A stretch of DNA of 64,000 nucleotides from Zoroaster sp. YZ-2022 (taxonomy: Eukaryota > Echinodermata > Asteroidea > Forcipulatida > Zoroasteridae), in assembly GCA_029582265.1 (NCBI GenBank), contig CM055819.1:42485263-42549262 (forward strand), written 5' to 3'. The first letter of the stretch is position 1; each line of letters begins with the position of its first letter. Both the position numbers and the translations under genes were made by a program. The notes below the pieces were generated by a model. That model made no database searches. It was not told the origin of the DNA and saw nothing but the letters and a program-made list of their open reading frames with translations. Positions 34,851-46,099 of the stretch are shown in pieces.

Positions 34851-35425
34851 ATGCCAAAAAACATGTTTCAACTTTTGTTATGTCCCCAGCTTTGTCCTTT
34901 GCAATGTCCTTCTTCATAAAGGCATTTCTACACAACCCTTGCTTAATGAACGTGTCTCCATATAATTGCCTCGGTGTAGATTGTATATAAGGCTGTGCCG
35001 GCTATCCAGGGATGTCCACAAAAAGTCTTGTTGAAATTTAAAACGAAAACAGGTATCCAGGTATCCAGGTATCCAAATGTTCCTGATTTCGGGTATCTGG
35101 TTCCAAAAATATCCGAAAACGTACAGCCCTAATGTATATACACATAATTATAGTGATTGCTATTATAATGTGCAAAGATTCACTTGTATGATTTGCATCA
35201 TGCAAATGAATGTAGAATGTTGTAGAATGTTGCTGTATGTTGCTGCATTGAGGTTATCATTGTATATGGTAAGGTAAGGTAAGGTAAGGGTTTAACGACA
35301 CACCAACACTATTGTGTCATATTCGTGTCATAAAGATTAACTATTTACAATTAAAAAAATATATTCAATGATGGCTAGATCAATGTCAAATTCAATAACA
35401 CTCACAATAGTACAAACTTCAAACT

Positions 35426-38400
35426 TTAAAATTTCTTAAAACGACCGATTTCCTTTAGGAATTCAAAGATTCTGGTTGGGTTTACTTCTTCAAATAGAGT
35501 ACTTAAGTCTCTAACATTAAAGTACTTGTGTCGTACAGGCATGTAGTCAATACATTCTATAAGGATATGTTTGACAGTAAATAAGCAATTACAAGGGATA
35601 CATTGTGGAATCTCTTCAGATTTTAGCAAATATTTGTGTGTGATATATGTGTGCCCAATACGGGCCCGTGCCAACACTATTTCTTTACGTTTTCCAAAGA
35701 ATTTATTCGTATCAAGTCCAGCATTTGGCTGAATTATATGTAGTTTATTGTTAGGGAATGTGTCCCATATTGACTGCCACTTAAGTTTAATGTACTTGTT
35801 GATGTTGACTTTGAAGTCTGTATGAGGGATCTGTATGTAGGTTATATTCAAGTCAAGAGCTTCTTTTGCTAAGGCATCAACTTTCTCATTCTGCTTAATA
35901 CCAACATGGCTTGGCACCCAAGCCAATACAACAGATTTTTGCATTTCCACCAGCTCAGAATAAGCCTCGAGTATCTCAAAAGTGTAAGGATGATCAAATT
36001 GGTTCCCTTACAAAGCCATAAGACTAGACAATGCATCAGTGTATATAATAAAATGATGTCCTGTAGAATGATCAATAAGGCCGAATGCCAGTTTAATGGC
36101 TTGCAATTCTGCGGTATAAATTGAAGCACTATCAGGTAATCTGCTTTGATATTGTTTACCGCGACCTACAGCGGCTGCTGCGACCCTGTCCACGGCTTTA
36201 GATCCATCAGTATAAAAAGCTTTACAGTGTTTGTATTTGTCTTTAAGTTCTCCAAATTTACTTTGGAAGACGAGGTCACTAGTTGATCTCTTCTTAAGTT
36301 GCTTTAAAGATAGATCCACTTCTGGTCTATCAACTTTCCAAGGTGGTGTTTGAGGAACTGTAACCAGGAGTTTGGCAGACTTGATGAAACGCTTCCTTAA
36401 TTCGAATTCCCAAGGGTGGTATAGCCCTTGGTTTACTTATATAAAAGTGAGCATACTGTGGCATAAAAGTGCTCTCATATGCTGGATTATCAGGGTTACT
36501 TCTGAGTTTAAGTGTATATTGAAGAGACAGCTTTTCCCACCTCAAATGTAGAGGAGGCTCATTAGCTTCAACATATAGACTCTGCATAGGAGACGTCCGA
36601 AACGCACCCAAACAAAGCCTTAGACCTTGGTTCTGAACCGGTTCAAGTTTTTTAAGATATGACTTTGGAGCTGCACTGTAAACAACACAACCATAATCTA
36701 ATTTTGACCTGATAATAGACCTATAAAGTCTAAGTAGGGTGGTACGATCAGCACCCCAGTCCATTTTTTATACTACTTTCAAAAGATTTAAGGCACTTTG
36801 GCATTTTTTCCTAACATAGTCAATATGAGCTTTAAAATTTAACTTGCTGTCAAAAATTAAGCCCAAGAATTTTGTCTGTAGCACAACAGGGATACGGGAA
36901 CCATATATTTTAAGTTCAGGGTCTAGATGTAATTTTCTTTTGTTGCAAAAATGCATGCAGACAGTTTTAGTTTTGGAAAAACGGAAACCATTTTCATCTG
37001 CCCATTGTTCTATTTTACTCAGACAATTTTGCATTTGTCTTTCAATAGTCACCATACTTTTTGCCGAACAAGTGATAGCAAAGTCATCCACAAACAGAGA
37101 TTTACCCATCCCTGTTTTAACCAACTCGGCAATACTATTAATTTTCAGAATAAATAGAGTCACCGACAAGATGCTACCCTGAGGAACACCTATCTCTTGG
37201 TCATGAAGTTCAGAAAGTACAGAGCCTAAACGAACCCTGAAAACACGATTCGTTAAAAAACTATTAATAAAAGCTGTCATTCTACCTCTTAATCCCGCCT
37301 TATGCAGGTCTTTCATAATTCCGTACTTCCATGTGGTATCATAGGCCTTTTCCAGATCAAAGAAAACCGACACCGCATGATTACCACAGACAAAGGCATC
37401 ACGAATAATTGATTCGAGACAAACAAGTTGATCAGTTGTACTACGACCATGACGAAAGCCACTCTGATATTTAGATATAAGATGATTTTTTTCAAGAAAC
37501 CAAACCAAACGAGCATTAATCATTCTTTCCATTGTTTTGCATAGACAGCTGGTTAAAGAAATGGGGCGATAATTGGTTGGATTTGTGGTATCTTTCTGCG
37601 CTTTTGGTATTGGAATAATTATGGCCTCTCGCCAAGAGTCTGGCAAATCACCAGATTCCCATATTAGGTTGAAAATGTATAATATCACTAGGAGAGATTG
37701 TTTTGGTAGATGTTTTAAAAATTGTTAATGTATTTCATCTGGTCCAGTAGCAGTATCATGACATTTGTCAAGGGCATCATTTAGTTCTGTAATATTAAAT
37801 GTAATGTTGTATTCTTCTCCATTATCAGATTTGAAATTGAGTTTTTGTTTTTCTGCAGTATTTTTGAAAACTTGGAATTTTGGAGAATAGTAATTACTAG
37901 ATGAATTTTTTTGGAAATTCGATCGTCTGCTAATAAGTTAGCGATATCATCTCTCTTTGTACATTTACTATTGTCAGGTTTATTTAAGTGGGTAATGGTA
38001 GAGTTTAATTGTTTTCCACTTATTTTTCTAACCATGTCCAATGCTTTTTTAGCAGGTGTTTTGCTGTTTAGTTTAGAGACGTATCTTTTCCATGAATTTC
38101 GTTTACTTTCTTTGACAATACGCCGTGGTTTTGCACGAGCCTTATGATAATTATTTAAATTAGTTGGTGTTGGTTGTTTTTTTAATTTGTGTAGTGCATT
38201 TTTACGTAATTTGATAGCATTTTTGCAATCTTCATTGAACCATGGTTTATGTTTGTTATGTGGATTCGCAGAAGACTTTGGTATAGTTTTTGATGCTATA
38301 TCCATTAATTATATTCTCCAGTGCAAAATCTGGATCCTGCACATCTTGAAATGCTTGTTTAGTGATAGATTGTAAACAGAGGTTATTGTATTCAGCCCAG

Positions 38401-39093
38401 TTAGCTTTGTGTAGTTGCCATTTAGGAGTCCTTTCCTCCGGTAGTGGTTTATCAATGTCAATGAAGATGGGAAAGTGATCACTTCCACACTGGTCATCAG
38501 CGACTCTCCACCCGAAATCCATACAGTTGGAGAACAAATGGAAAGATCTATTGCAGAAAACGAACCAGAAGGTGGATGAAGATATGTATTAAAATTATCA
38601 TTAAGAAGACATAATTCAAATTTCTCAATCACAGACTCCATTATCTTGCCGAAATTATTGGAATCAATACAACCCCAAAGATCACTGTGGCCAATAACAA
38701 AAATGGTGAAGGCAGTTGATCAATCAATTGGTCCATTTCAAGTCGACTTAATTTATATCTCGGAGGAATATAAACAGAGCATATAGTTACTGTACGGTGA
38801 AGAGTAACCTTAACAGCAACGGCCTGAAGATTAGTATTTAGTTGAATAACATTGTGAGGGATTCCTCCTTTAACTAATATAGATGAACCCCCGATTGATC
38901 TGCCATCTATAGGAGAAATGGTAGTTTTACTATAACTGTCATAGCCTTTGAAATTACCACTAGAATCGCCAAGATGTGTTTCCTGTAAACAAACTACCAT
39001 AGGATTATTATCTACGACCAAACGTTTAATTTCTTCGTAATTGGCTTTAAAACCTCTACAGTTCCACTGTATTATGCCTGCTGGTTTATTCAT
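35426..39093 (-). pseudogene. LINE ORF2: endonuclease, RT and RNase H (broken)
   Basis: Domains in order on the minus strand. An apurinic-type endonuclease starts MNKPAGIIQWNCRGFKANYE with LQETHLGD, and its C-terminal SDHFPIF follows after a frameshift. The reverse transcriptase at 37688-36768 has PIPKAQKDTTNPTNYRPISL, FRHGRSTTDQL, a GVPQGSILS block and catalytic FVDDFA (the usual YADD/FADD position). RNase H at 36319-35860 has TDGSK, TAELQAI, YTDALSS and NEKVDALAKEA, supplying the four acidic residues. The frame changes at least five times, with stops in the endonuclease and after the palm domain. It would nick target DNA, copy the element RNA and remove RNA, but this copy cannot make the full protein. 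Confidence 0.85.
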
Positions 39094-39369
39094 GGATTAC
39101 TGTTAGTTATCTTTTTTGGCAATTAGGCCTTTAATCTCATCATACCTGGCCCGAAGGCCTCTGCAATTCCACTAAATAATATTTGCTTGGTTTAGAGTAG
39201 TCATTTAAGTTTGGGTGGATTTTCCGCGTCCTTTTTCTTAGAAAGAGGACACGGCATTGGTGTGGGCACCGCATCGGTTTCCATAGAATCTTTATCGTCA
39301 TCCTCTACTTCAAGATGATCATATCGATTCGAGGTGACGACATATTCCCTGGATGCCTTTGTAGAGTCC

Positions 39370-40594
39370 CTAGAACGTGATCGAGATCGACCATTTTTTT
39401 GTGGTGGAGAAACTTTTTTGTTTTGTTTTATTTTTTAGAGTTTCTTTGGAAGTGGTTGGCGTTTCTTTGGAGGTGTTCACTGTTTGTTTGGAGGTGCTCG
39501 GTGTTTGTTTGGAGGTGTTCAGTGTTTGATTGGAGGTGCTCGGTGTTTGTTTGGAGGTACTCGGTGTTTGTTTGGAGGTGTTCTGTATTTGTTTGAGGGT
39601 GGTAAATTTCATATTTGTCAAGGTCTGCGTCTGCGCAGTGTGTTTCGGTTTAGGCTGAATAAACTGGTCAATGCGTTTGGGATTAGCAATAGACAGAGGC
39701 CAAGTGATCTCTGTCTGTACCGAGATTGATTTTGTCACAGTTTCATTTACGGACTTAGTGGCTAAGACGTATGATTTTTGTGTTGGGGTGCAAACATGCT
39801 TCCTGGCCTCGGGGAAGGAAATCCCAAGGGTATACTTGATACGCTGAATCTCTCTCCTGAGTCCATTTTGGGCAGTCTCTAGAGAAAGCCGCATGTTTGC
39901 CTTCGCAGTTTGAACAATGTAAAGGGTTCTTACACCCAGCCTCGTCATGATCAGATTTTCCACATTTGGCACAGTTTGCCGCCTTTTGACATTTATCCTT
40001 GTGGTGCCCAAATTTTTGGCATTTGAAACACCGCAAGGGGTTTGGGATGTAAGTGTCAATTGAGACATTTAAGTATCCAACCTTGATAGATTTTGGAAGT
40101 TAACTCAAGTTAAATGTCAAGATGAGTGTATTGGTGCCTAACCTAATACCATCACGGGTTGTCATAATACGTTTGACATCCGTGACGTGTTGGGACTTTA
40201 GGTTCTCAAGAATTTCTTCTTGAGAGCAGTCCCTTAGATCAGGACACCGTATAATGCCTTTCTTAAAATTAAGGGCCCGATGTGGTGTCACTGTGATTGG
40301 TGTGTCAACAAGGTTCAAAGAGGTGAGGAGATTTTTAGATTGTTGATGTCTGTCTACCTCTACAAGGATGTTGCCATTGCGTAATCTCTTCACCTCTTTC
40401 AGGGTGCCGGCAATACCTTGCAGGCCCCTTGAAATGGCGAAGGGGGATAGTTTAGATAGTGGTTTAGTTTGGTCGGTTCCCTCTATAACGAGGAAATGCG
40501 GCCAATTTGGAATCAATTCAGTTTCCGAATCCATATCGAGATTGATTCGAAGTCGTTTTTTAGTTGTACCAGTTGTATTTTTTGTGGAAGCCAT
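39370..40594 (-). pseudogene. LINE ORF1, gag-like with three CCHC knuckles (broken)
   Basis: The minus-strand frame starts at 40594 (MASTKNTTGTTKKRLRINLD) and runs 164 codons through an RRM-like region to an in-frame TAA after TFNLS. It resumes at once in the same frame with KVGYLNVSIDTYIPNPLRC and three zinc knuckles, CFKCQKFGHHKDKC, CAKCGKSDHDEAGC and CSNCEGKHAAFSRDC. A frameshift follows CPKWTQER, then a threonine/serine/lysine-rich tail with repeated NTSKQT/PSTSKQT. ORF1 proteins of this type bind the element RNA. Stop plus frameshift show the copy is dead. Confidence 0.85.
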
Positions 40595-41179
40595 AATAAT
40601 TTATTAAAATTCACCACCGATGGTCCCCACCCACCGTGGAGCCCAACAAGGGGATATCAAAAAGAGGGGGAACCAGCCCTCTGATACCAAGGATACATCA
40701 GTGGTATACTTGTCTCCAAGTTTTCACAACTCAATTTCCCCTAAACCTTAACTGGTAGAGGGTAAGAGTTCCTTGAGCATTAAAGACTTAGCAACAATTG
40801 ACTCGATTAAGCAGCTGCCTACTAGGGATCCTTTAATTAAATGAGTGAGCAAAGAATAAGAAAATTGGAATTGAGGAAATGAGAAATCGGTATAAAAAGC
40901 AGAATCAATAGGATCCCTGGGACATCCACCACCAGCCGATTGATCAGGCCGAGCCTATCTGACCTCCCGTCTAGGAAAAATTAAGGCCAAAGCAATGTGT
41001 TGCAGGAATGCACTGCGCACAATACATCCTACTCAACTGCCAGGATCCTCTCTTCCTCCGACACGGGTCGCAGCTCACGGCAAACAAGCTGCCCCCTTTC
41101 AGTCGCCTCTTACGACATGCAGGATGACACAGTGGTTCTATTCTATCCCACGCCCACAGGGGGGGATCGTTGTATATGA

Positions 41180-41836
41180 AATTATGCTGTAAACGTCTCA
41201 AGTATGAATATTAATTCTTACTTTTCTTATTCCTCTCCTTGCAAATTTTACTCTCAAAATTAACACTTAACACAATCTTTTGGCAAATGAATATCTGCTA
41301 TCATGAATTGATTTTTATTTAAACTACATTTATTGACTGCAAAATTAATATAAACTATTTTGGTTTTGTTATTGAACCAATCACTTTATTCACTTTTCTT
41401 TTTCTGCAATTCTATTCTCATGAACAAATATCCTGTTTTGTTTGGTTGTTTTTGTTTTATTTTACTTATGCGCAAATAATCTCTTTTTTATGGGCATTAT
41501 ACTTTAAACACATAAATTTCATATAGTCATGTTGTGAAAGTGTGGAAATACAAGCCTAAAAATGTGCATCGTCGATCGTATTCTTTGTCAGATAAGTCAC
41601 GGTTGCATGTTAGATGGCATAGTCTATCCAACCTCAATGAAATATAAACTAAATTACTGTTGCATTCCCCACTTTGTGGGTCAACAAATAATAGTCGGAC
41701 ACAAACTTTGTTGTGACAATCTCAATCAATGGGGTTGGTTTATTATTAACATCACTATTTAACAATGGCACTAGTAACATGTATGACAGGAGTGGTAGCG
41801 TATAGGTACATGTCAATAGTTAAACTTATATACTTG
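41180..41836. other. non-coding interval
   Basis: AT-rich sequence between the LINE 5' end and the LTR-like segment; no feature recognised. Confidence 0.4.
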
Positions 41837-42617
41837 TGTTAAGTTCCGAATAGGGTGTACGAATACCAACTATTGGGTACAGTCAGTGGGGACCATCGTT
41901 CGTTCATGCGGCTTGTCACTCGGCATACGGTACGGGCACTGCTATACCGAGAGACGGGCGGCTGGTCGGTCTCTACGACGTGGACCACCGGGGCTTGACT
42001 ACACGGGGTGTCTGGACGGGGCCAGAGTGTGTATCAAACCGCATTAACCAATGGTCATATCGACACACCGCACCATTGATTCAACGAACGAGGCTCGGGA
42101 CCGTAATAGTTCGGTATATCGCACTGTCATGGATCGGATTGAGTCGCATAGATTTCATTCGGAATCGCACTTCGCCGAGATCAGGAAATCTCGGGATTAT
42201 ATAGAAATCTGGGGCCTAGGAATGAATAAAACATTAGCCTAGTTTAGCGTCTTAGCCAATGAGAAGCTTGGCTTCCGCGTCTAAGGGTAGAAACGTGTGC
42301 AAAATCAGGGTATACAACAGGTCCTTGTTCCATATAAGGAAAGGTATTTGACGAAAGTGAAGTGATCGACAACTTAGAAAGGAGGGCGTGTTCAAGGGGG
42401 AAATGCTTACCGGGCATGTTAAGCTATTTGCTTGGATGTTAAGCTATTACTGCATGAGGGGAACAGCGGCTGTGCTTGGGTAGGGAGCACTACACGCGGG
42501 CCACGGCTAATGACTGAGCGGGTCAGTCACGGTGACTGTTTGGCCGTGGTTCACCCACTAAACGTGTTCGGTGTGAAGGGGTGGACTCCGAGGAAAGTAT
42601 TCGGAAAATAGACTTAA

Positions 42618-45600
42618 CCCTTTCGATCCCACGGGCTCTAAAAAGAGCCTTTGTTGTGATACGCTTCCTTCCCGTGGGCTCTAAAAGGTGCCGGGAATCG
42701 GCATGCCCTTGACGACCACGGCGACTTAAATCACCACCTGAAAATGCTTGAGTGGTTTTTGGGGTTGGCGCCCTCTATTGACAGGAATGAAGTGTATAAA
42801 AGTTTATGAAAAGAAAGGTGCGTCACTTTGCGGTTCCCGGTGCTAGCGTCCACTCGCTTCCACAACGGTCAGTTTAATTTAGTTGCAATCATGATGGAAA
42901 CGGACATAAATGATGGCATTTTGGCTGAGATTTTGGCAGACAGTGGCTCAGAATCAGATGACGAAGTAACGGATGACGACAGCACATTAGAAGTACTAAT
43001 TCCAGCGGAATTCGTTGAACTTGAAGAGGGTAGGCCAAAATCACAGTAAAAATGAATAACTAATATTAATAACAGTTAACGTTACTCTTCCTGGCCCAAT
43101 GCAAATTAACGTAATTCACTTATTTTCCTAGGCTATAGCGTAAATAGCGTTACAACTGTTGGAGTTGAGTAATGTAAATTTAGAAAATGGATCCCTTTTA
43201 ATAGGATTGACCAAATCCCACCCCTGGACTGGGTCAAAACGTCAAGTGAAAATGTACAATTATAAGTAGTTTGTTGGGGTAATATTTGTATTCATTGAAA
43301 CAGCAAGTTGATGTATAGATATAGCATAGAAATTTTTACATTTACCCATAGCCGGTCGTGCTGTTTAGCGTTAACAGGCTGAAAATGCACTCTTAGTCTC
43401 AAGCTTCCAAAAGAATAGCCTTGTATTCGAAAGGCCCTCATAAGTCGTATTATGCAAGAAGTTGGAAATTCACATTCACAATCCCACATTAAAACGAAAA
43501 TTTATCGACAACGAGTTTTGGAGAGTGGATGGAATCTGCCATTTTTTTTTCTCAGCACAATATTCATTTTGCGCATGACCCCCTGTGGCCTGTGCACATG
43601 CAGCATTGAGATATTGTATTTACAAAGGACCGAGATTAATCCTCCTTTGCCTTGTTTTTCTGTTGCAGCCTACCTGCCAAGGTGACGGCCGACCGAGATC
43701 AAGGACGACAGGAAAGTTAGATTTCCGATCCGGTTGGGAACGACGAGATCATTACGAGTGTGGGACTGTGCAGTTCAATGGAAATTCTGGCCCCACCGGC
43801 GACTTTGCCACACTGTCGGCAGTGGAGATCTTCAAGCTGTATTTTTGTCAACTCGTGTGGGATATGCTCGTCGATGAGACTAATCGCTATGCGCAGCAAA
43901 CAATAGACTCAAATCCTGGTCAACAATTCTCCTGGCACCCAACCAACATTCCAGAAATGATGGCATTTGTGGCACTTCTCATTACTATGTGCATAAACAA
44001 ATCCTCTCAATACAAGATGTACTGGTCAACATCTGAAGTTCTTCGCATCCCATTCTACCCGTCGATCATGTCCCGAAATCGGTTCAGTTCAATTCTTCGG
44101 TTCCTCCACATCTCAAATAACCAAATTCCTCGTAGAGCCTTGGCTAAACAGGACAAACTTTCAAAGTTCGGCCCATGATAGAAGTCATCGTCGAAGTTTC
44201 TCAACCTGTATAACCCTGCGCAGAATCTGTCTCCAGACGAGAGTATGTTGAAATTCAAGGGACGCTTAAGTTTTGTTCAGTACATGCCTAACAAACCTAT
44301 CAAACAGGGTATTAAAGCCTTCTCCCTGAACGAGTCCAAAACAGGATACACGTGTGCTTGGAAACTGTACACAGGAGCCGACGACACCCAAACTGTTTAT
44401 GATGCAGACGTAGATTTCAAGTCATCAGACTGCCATCCACCAAACCCAACAGTTGCAGGAAAAGTCGTCATTGATCTGGTCCATGGACTTGAGTATAAGG
44501 GATACGTAATATATTGTGATAATTACTATACTAGCCCAGCTCTTGTAGCTAAACTTGCTAAACTAGGATTCGGATGTTGTGGAACTGTTCGTTACACTAC
44601 ACAGGGAATACCCCAGGCCGCAAACCCCAAAAACCATAAAATGAAGAAAGGAGATGACCCATTTTTTTGGGTGAAAGGTGGGCAATTGTGTATCGTTTGG
44701 CAAGACAAAAAATCTGTAACACTTTTAACTAATGTAGGCAACACTGATTTGTCCAAAAAGCAAATTCGGTGTAATAAGAGCACAAGTGGATTTTGTGATG
44801 TTATGAAGCCCAATTGTATTGAAGATTACAACAAAAACATGGGTGGAACTGATCTTGCCGACCAATGTTTTCAGTACTACAATCATACACACAGAAGCTT
44901 GAAATGGTGGAAAAGAGTTTTTTTTTTCCATATGCTGAATATCTGTATTGTCAATAGCAGAGTAATATTCACCAGCATAGCAGGGAACAAAAATGTCAGT
45001 AACCTTGATTTTCGTATATGGATTGTACAGGGCTTGCTGTTGGGTTGGGAACGTAACGCAACAAGTCAGTTGAGATACCATATTCCTATTGAGTTGACAG
45101 GGCAACAGCACTATCCTGGCAAAAATGGAAAGAAACACGACTGCATTGTTTGCAGTAAAACCGCAAATTAGGCAGGCGAAAACAAACAAAGATGATCTGT
45201 AAACAATGTCCACAACCTATGTGCATAGTTCCTTGCTTTGAGAAATACCACATCACTTGATTGTAAATCTATACTATTTGCCTTCTTCCCCGTTCAATGT
45301 TGGGAATGGTCGGACAAGCCGCAGATTACAGTCCAAACCAACATTGAATTGAAAGGGGAGAAATGAGGTTGTTAGCATGGATTGTGATGTATGTACACTG
45401 AATGGTTCATTTCAAGTAGAAAACAAACAAAAATCACAAAAATCTCATCAAGTTATTGTTTTCACATGGAAAAGAAATCTTATACATGTACCGTATTTGC
45501 ATGAAATATCACCCATTTGTATTACTTTTATTCAGTGTAAATACTGATCTAAATATTTCATTGTTTTTGCTTTTACACTTAAAATCTGCACAATATTTTC

Positions 45601-45818
45601 CTCCTTTGTATACTCATTTTTACCATCAGTTTAACATACAAATATATTTGAGCCATTTGGTATGTACAGTACACATGTAAAAAGTGTCTATTACTGCAGA
45701 GTGAGGGCGCACTTCAATGAAATTGTGAAAAACCCACTGGTGCTGAAGTGACATTGGGCTCCTAATTACTGTGGTAAAGAAGGGTACCCTCTTACATAAC
45801 TGGCTTGTAATGAAAGGG
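42618..45818 (+). mobile_element. piggyBac element with intact TTAA ends
   Basis: TTAA precedes the left end (42614-42617) and follows the right end (45819-45822). The element starts CCCTTTCGATCCC and ends TGAAAGGG, giving a 7-bp terminal inverted repeat CCCTTTC. Just inside the left end, CCCACGGGCTCTAAAA and CCCGTGGGCTCTAAAA form a sub-terminal repeat. The element is 3.2 kb and contains a broken transposase gene. Confidence 0.9.
42891..45260 (+). pseudogene. piggyBac transposase, frameshifted
   Basis: An acidic N-terminal exon (MMETDINDGILAEILADSGS, then ESDDEVTDDD) near 42891-43029 precedes an intron; the main exon starts after TGTTGCAG at 43669. Family landmarks follow: WSTSEVLRIPFYPSIMSRNR; the first catalytic Asp in SPDESM; the second in YVIYCDNYYTSPAL; the third in MGGTDLADQ; then HRSLKWWKR. 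A cysteine-rich C-terminus (CIVC, ICKQCPQPMCIVPC, then FEKYH) ends with TGA at 45258-45260. Two shifts between about 44173 and 44205, and one near 45170, break the frame. All three Asp codons survive, so decay is recent. The exon 1/exon 2 junction phase is unresolved. The protein would cut and rejoin DNA at TTAA. Confidence 0.9.
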
Positions 45819-46099
45819 TTAAGTCAAGGACGGTTCCAAGCCACGTGGCGGGAGGGTTTGACACGCACGCAAGGCTCTCGCTGGTGTTGCATGAGCAAAG
45901 TAGCGTCCTTGTATGGATTGCATATTCGTAGCGGACAATCGAGGGTCCGGGGAAACAACCCTGGGACTTAGACTGCTTGAAACTGCATCGTAAAGCAAAA
46001 TATTGGAAGTGGAAGAAGTGAAATAGAGGGTGCTAATATTAGCAAAATCAAAGGGTAAGATTCGTAACACTACTATAACATCACCTCTATACTCAGTGA

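Larger units (their letters stand above)
35266..41176 (-). mobile_element. I/Nimb-like LINE, near full length, decayed
   Basis: About 5.9 kb on the minus strand: a 5' UTR with TGTGGGCGTGGGATAGAATA and CATGTCGTAAGAGGCGACTG, ORF1 (40594 to about 39370), ORF2 with endonuclease, reverse transcriptase and RNase H (39093-35426), and a 3' end at a short TTACC repeat (35266-35290). An RNase H after the reverse transcriptase plus a triple-zinc-knuckle ORF1 places it in the I superfamily; the Nimb-like label is a guess. Multiple stops and frameshifts make it inactive. Confidence 0.8.
41837..46069 (-). mobile_element. LTR-like segment split by piggyBac
   Basis: Read on the minus strand, the segment begins TGTTACGAATCTTACCC and ends CGGAACTTAACA, a TG...CA arrangement typical of a long terminal repeat. 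Without the internal 3.2-kb piggyBac it would be about 1 kb, GC-richer than its surroundings and without a coding frame. The start motif recurs at 14959-14976. No matching target duplication was found, so solo LTR is only one reading. Confidence 0.35.

Noticed and set aside
36844..37182. Plus-strand frame inside the LINE
   Set aside because: Shadow of the minus-strand reverse transcriptase.
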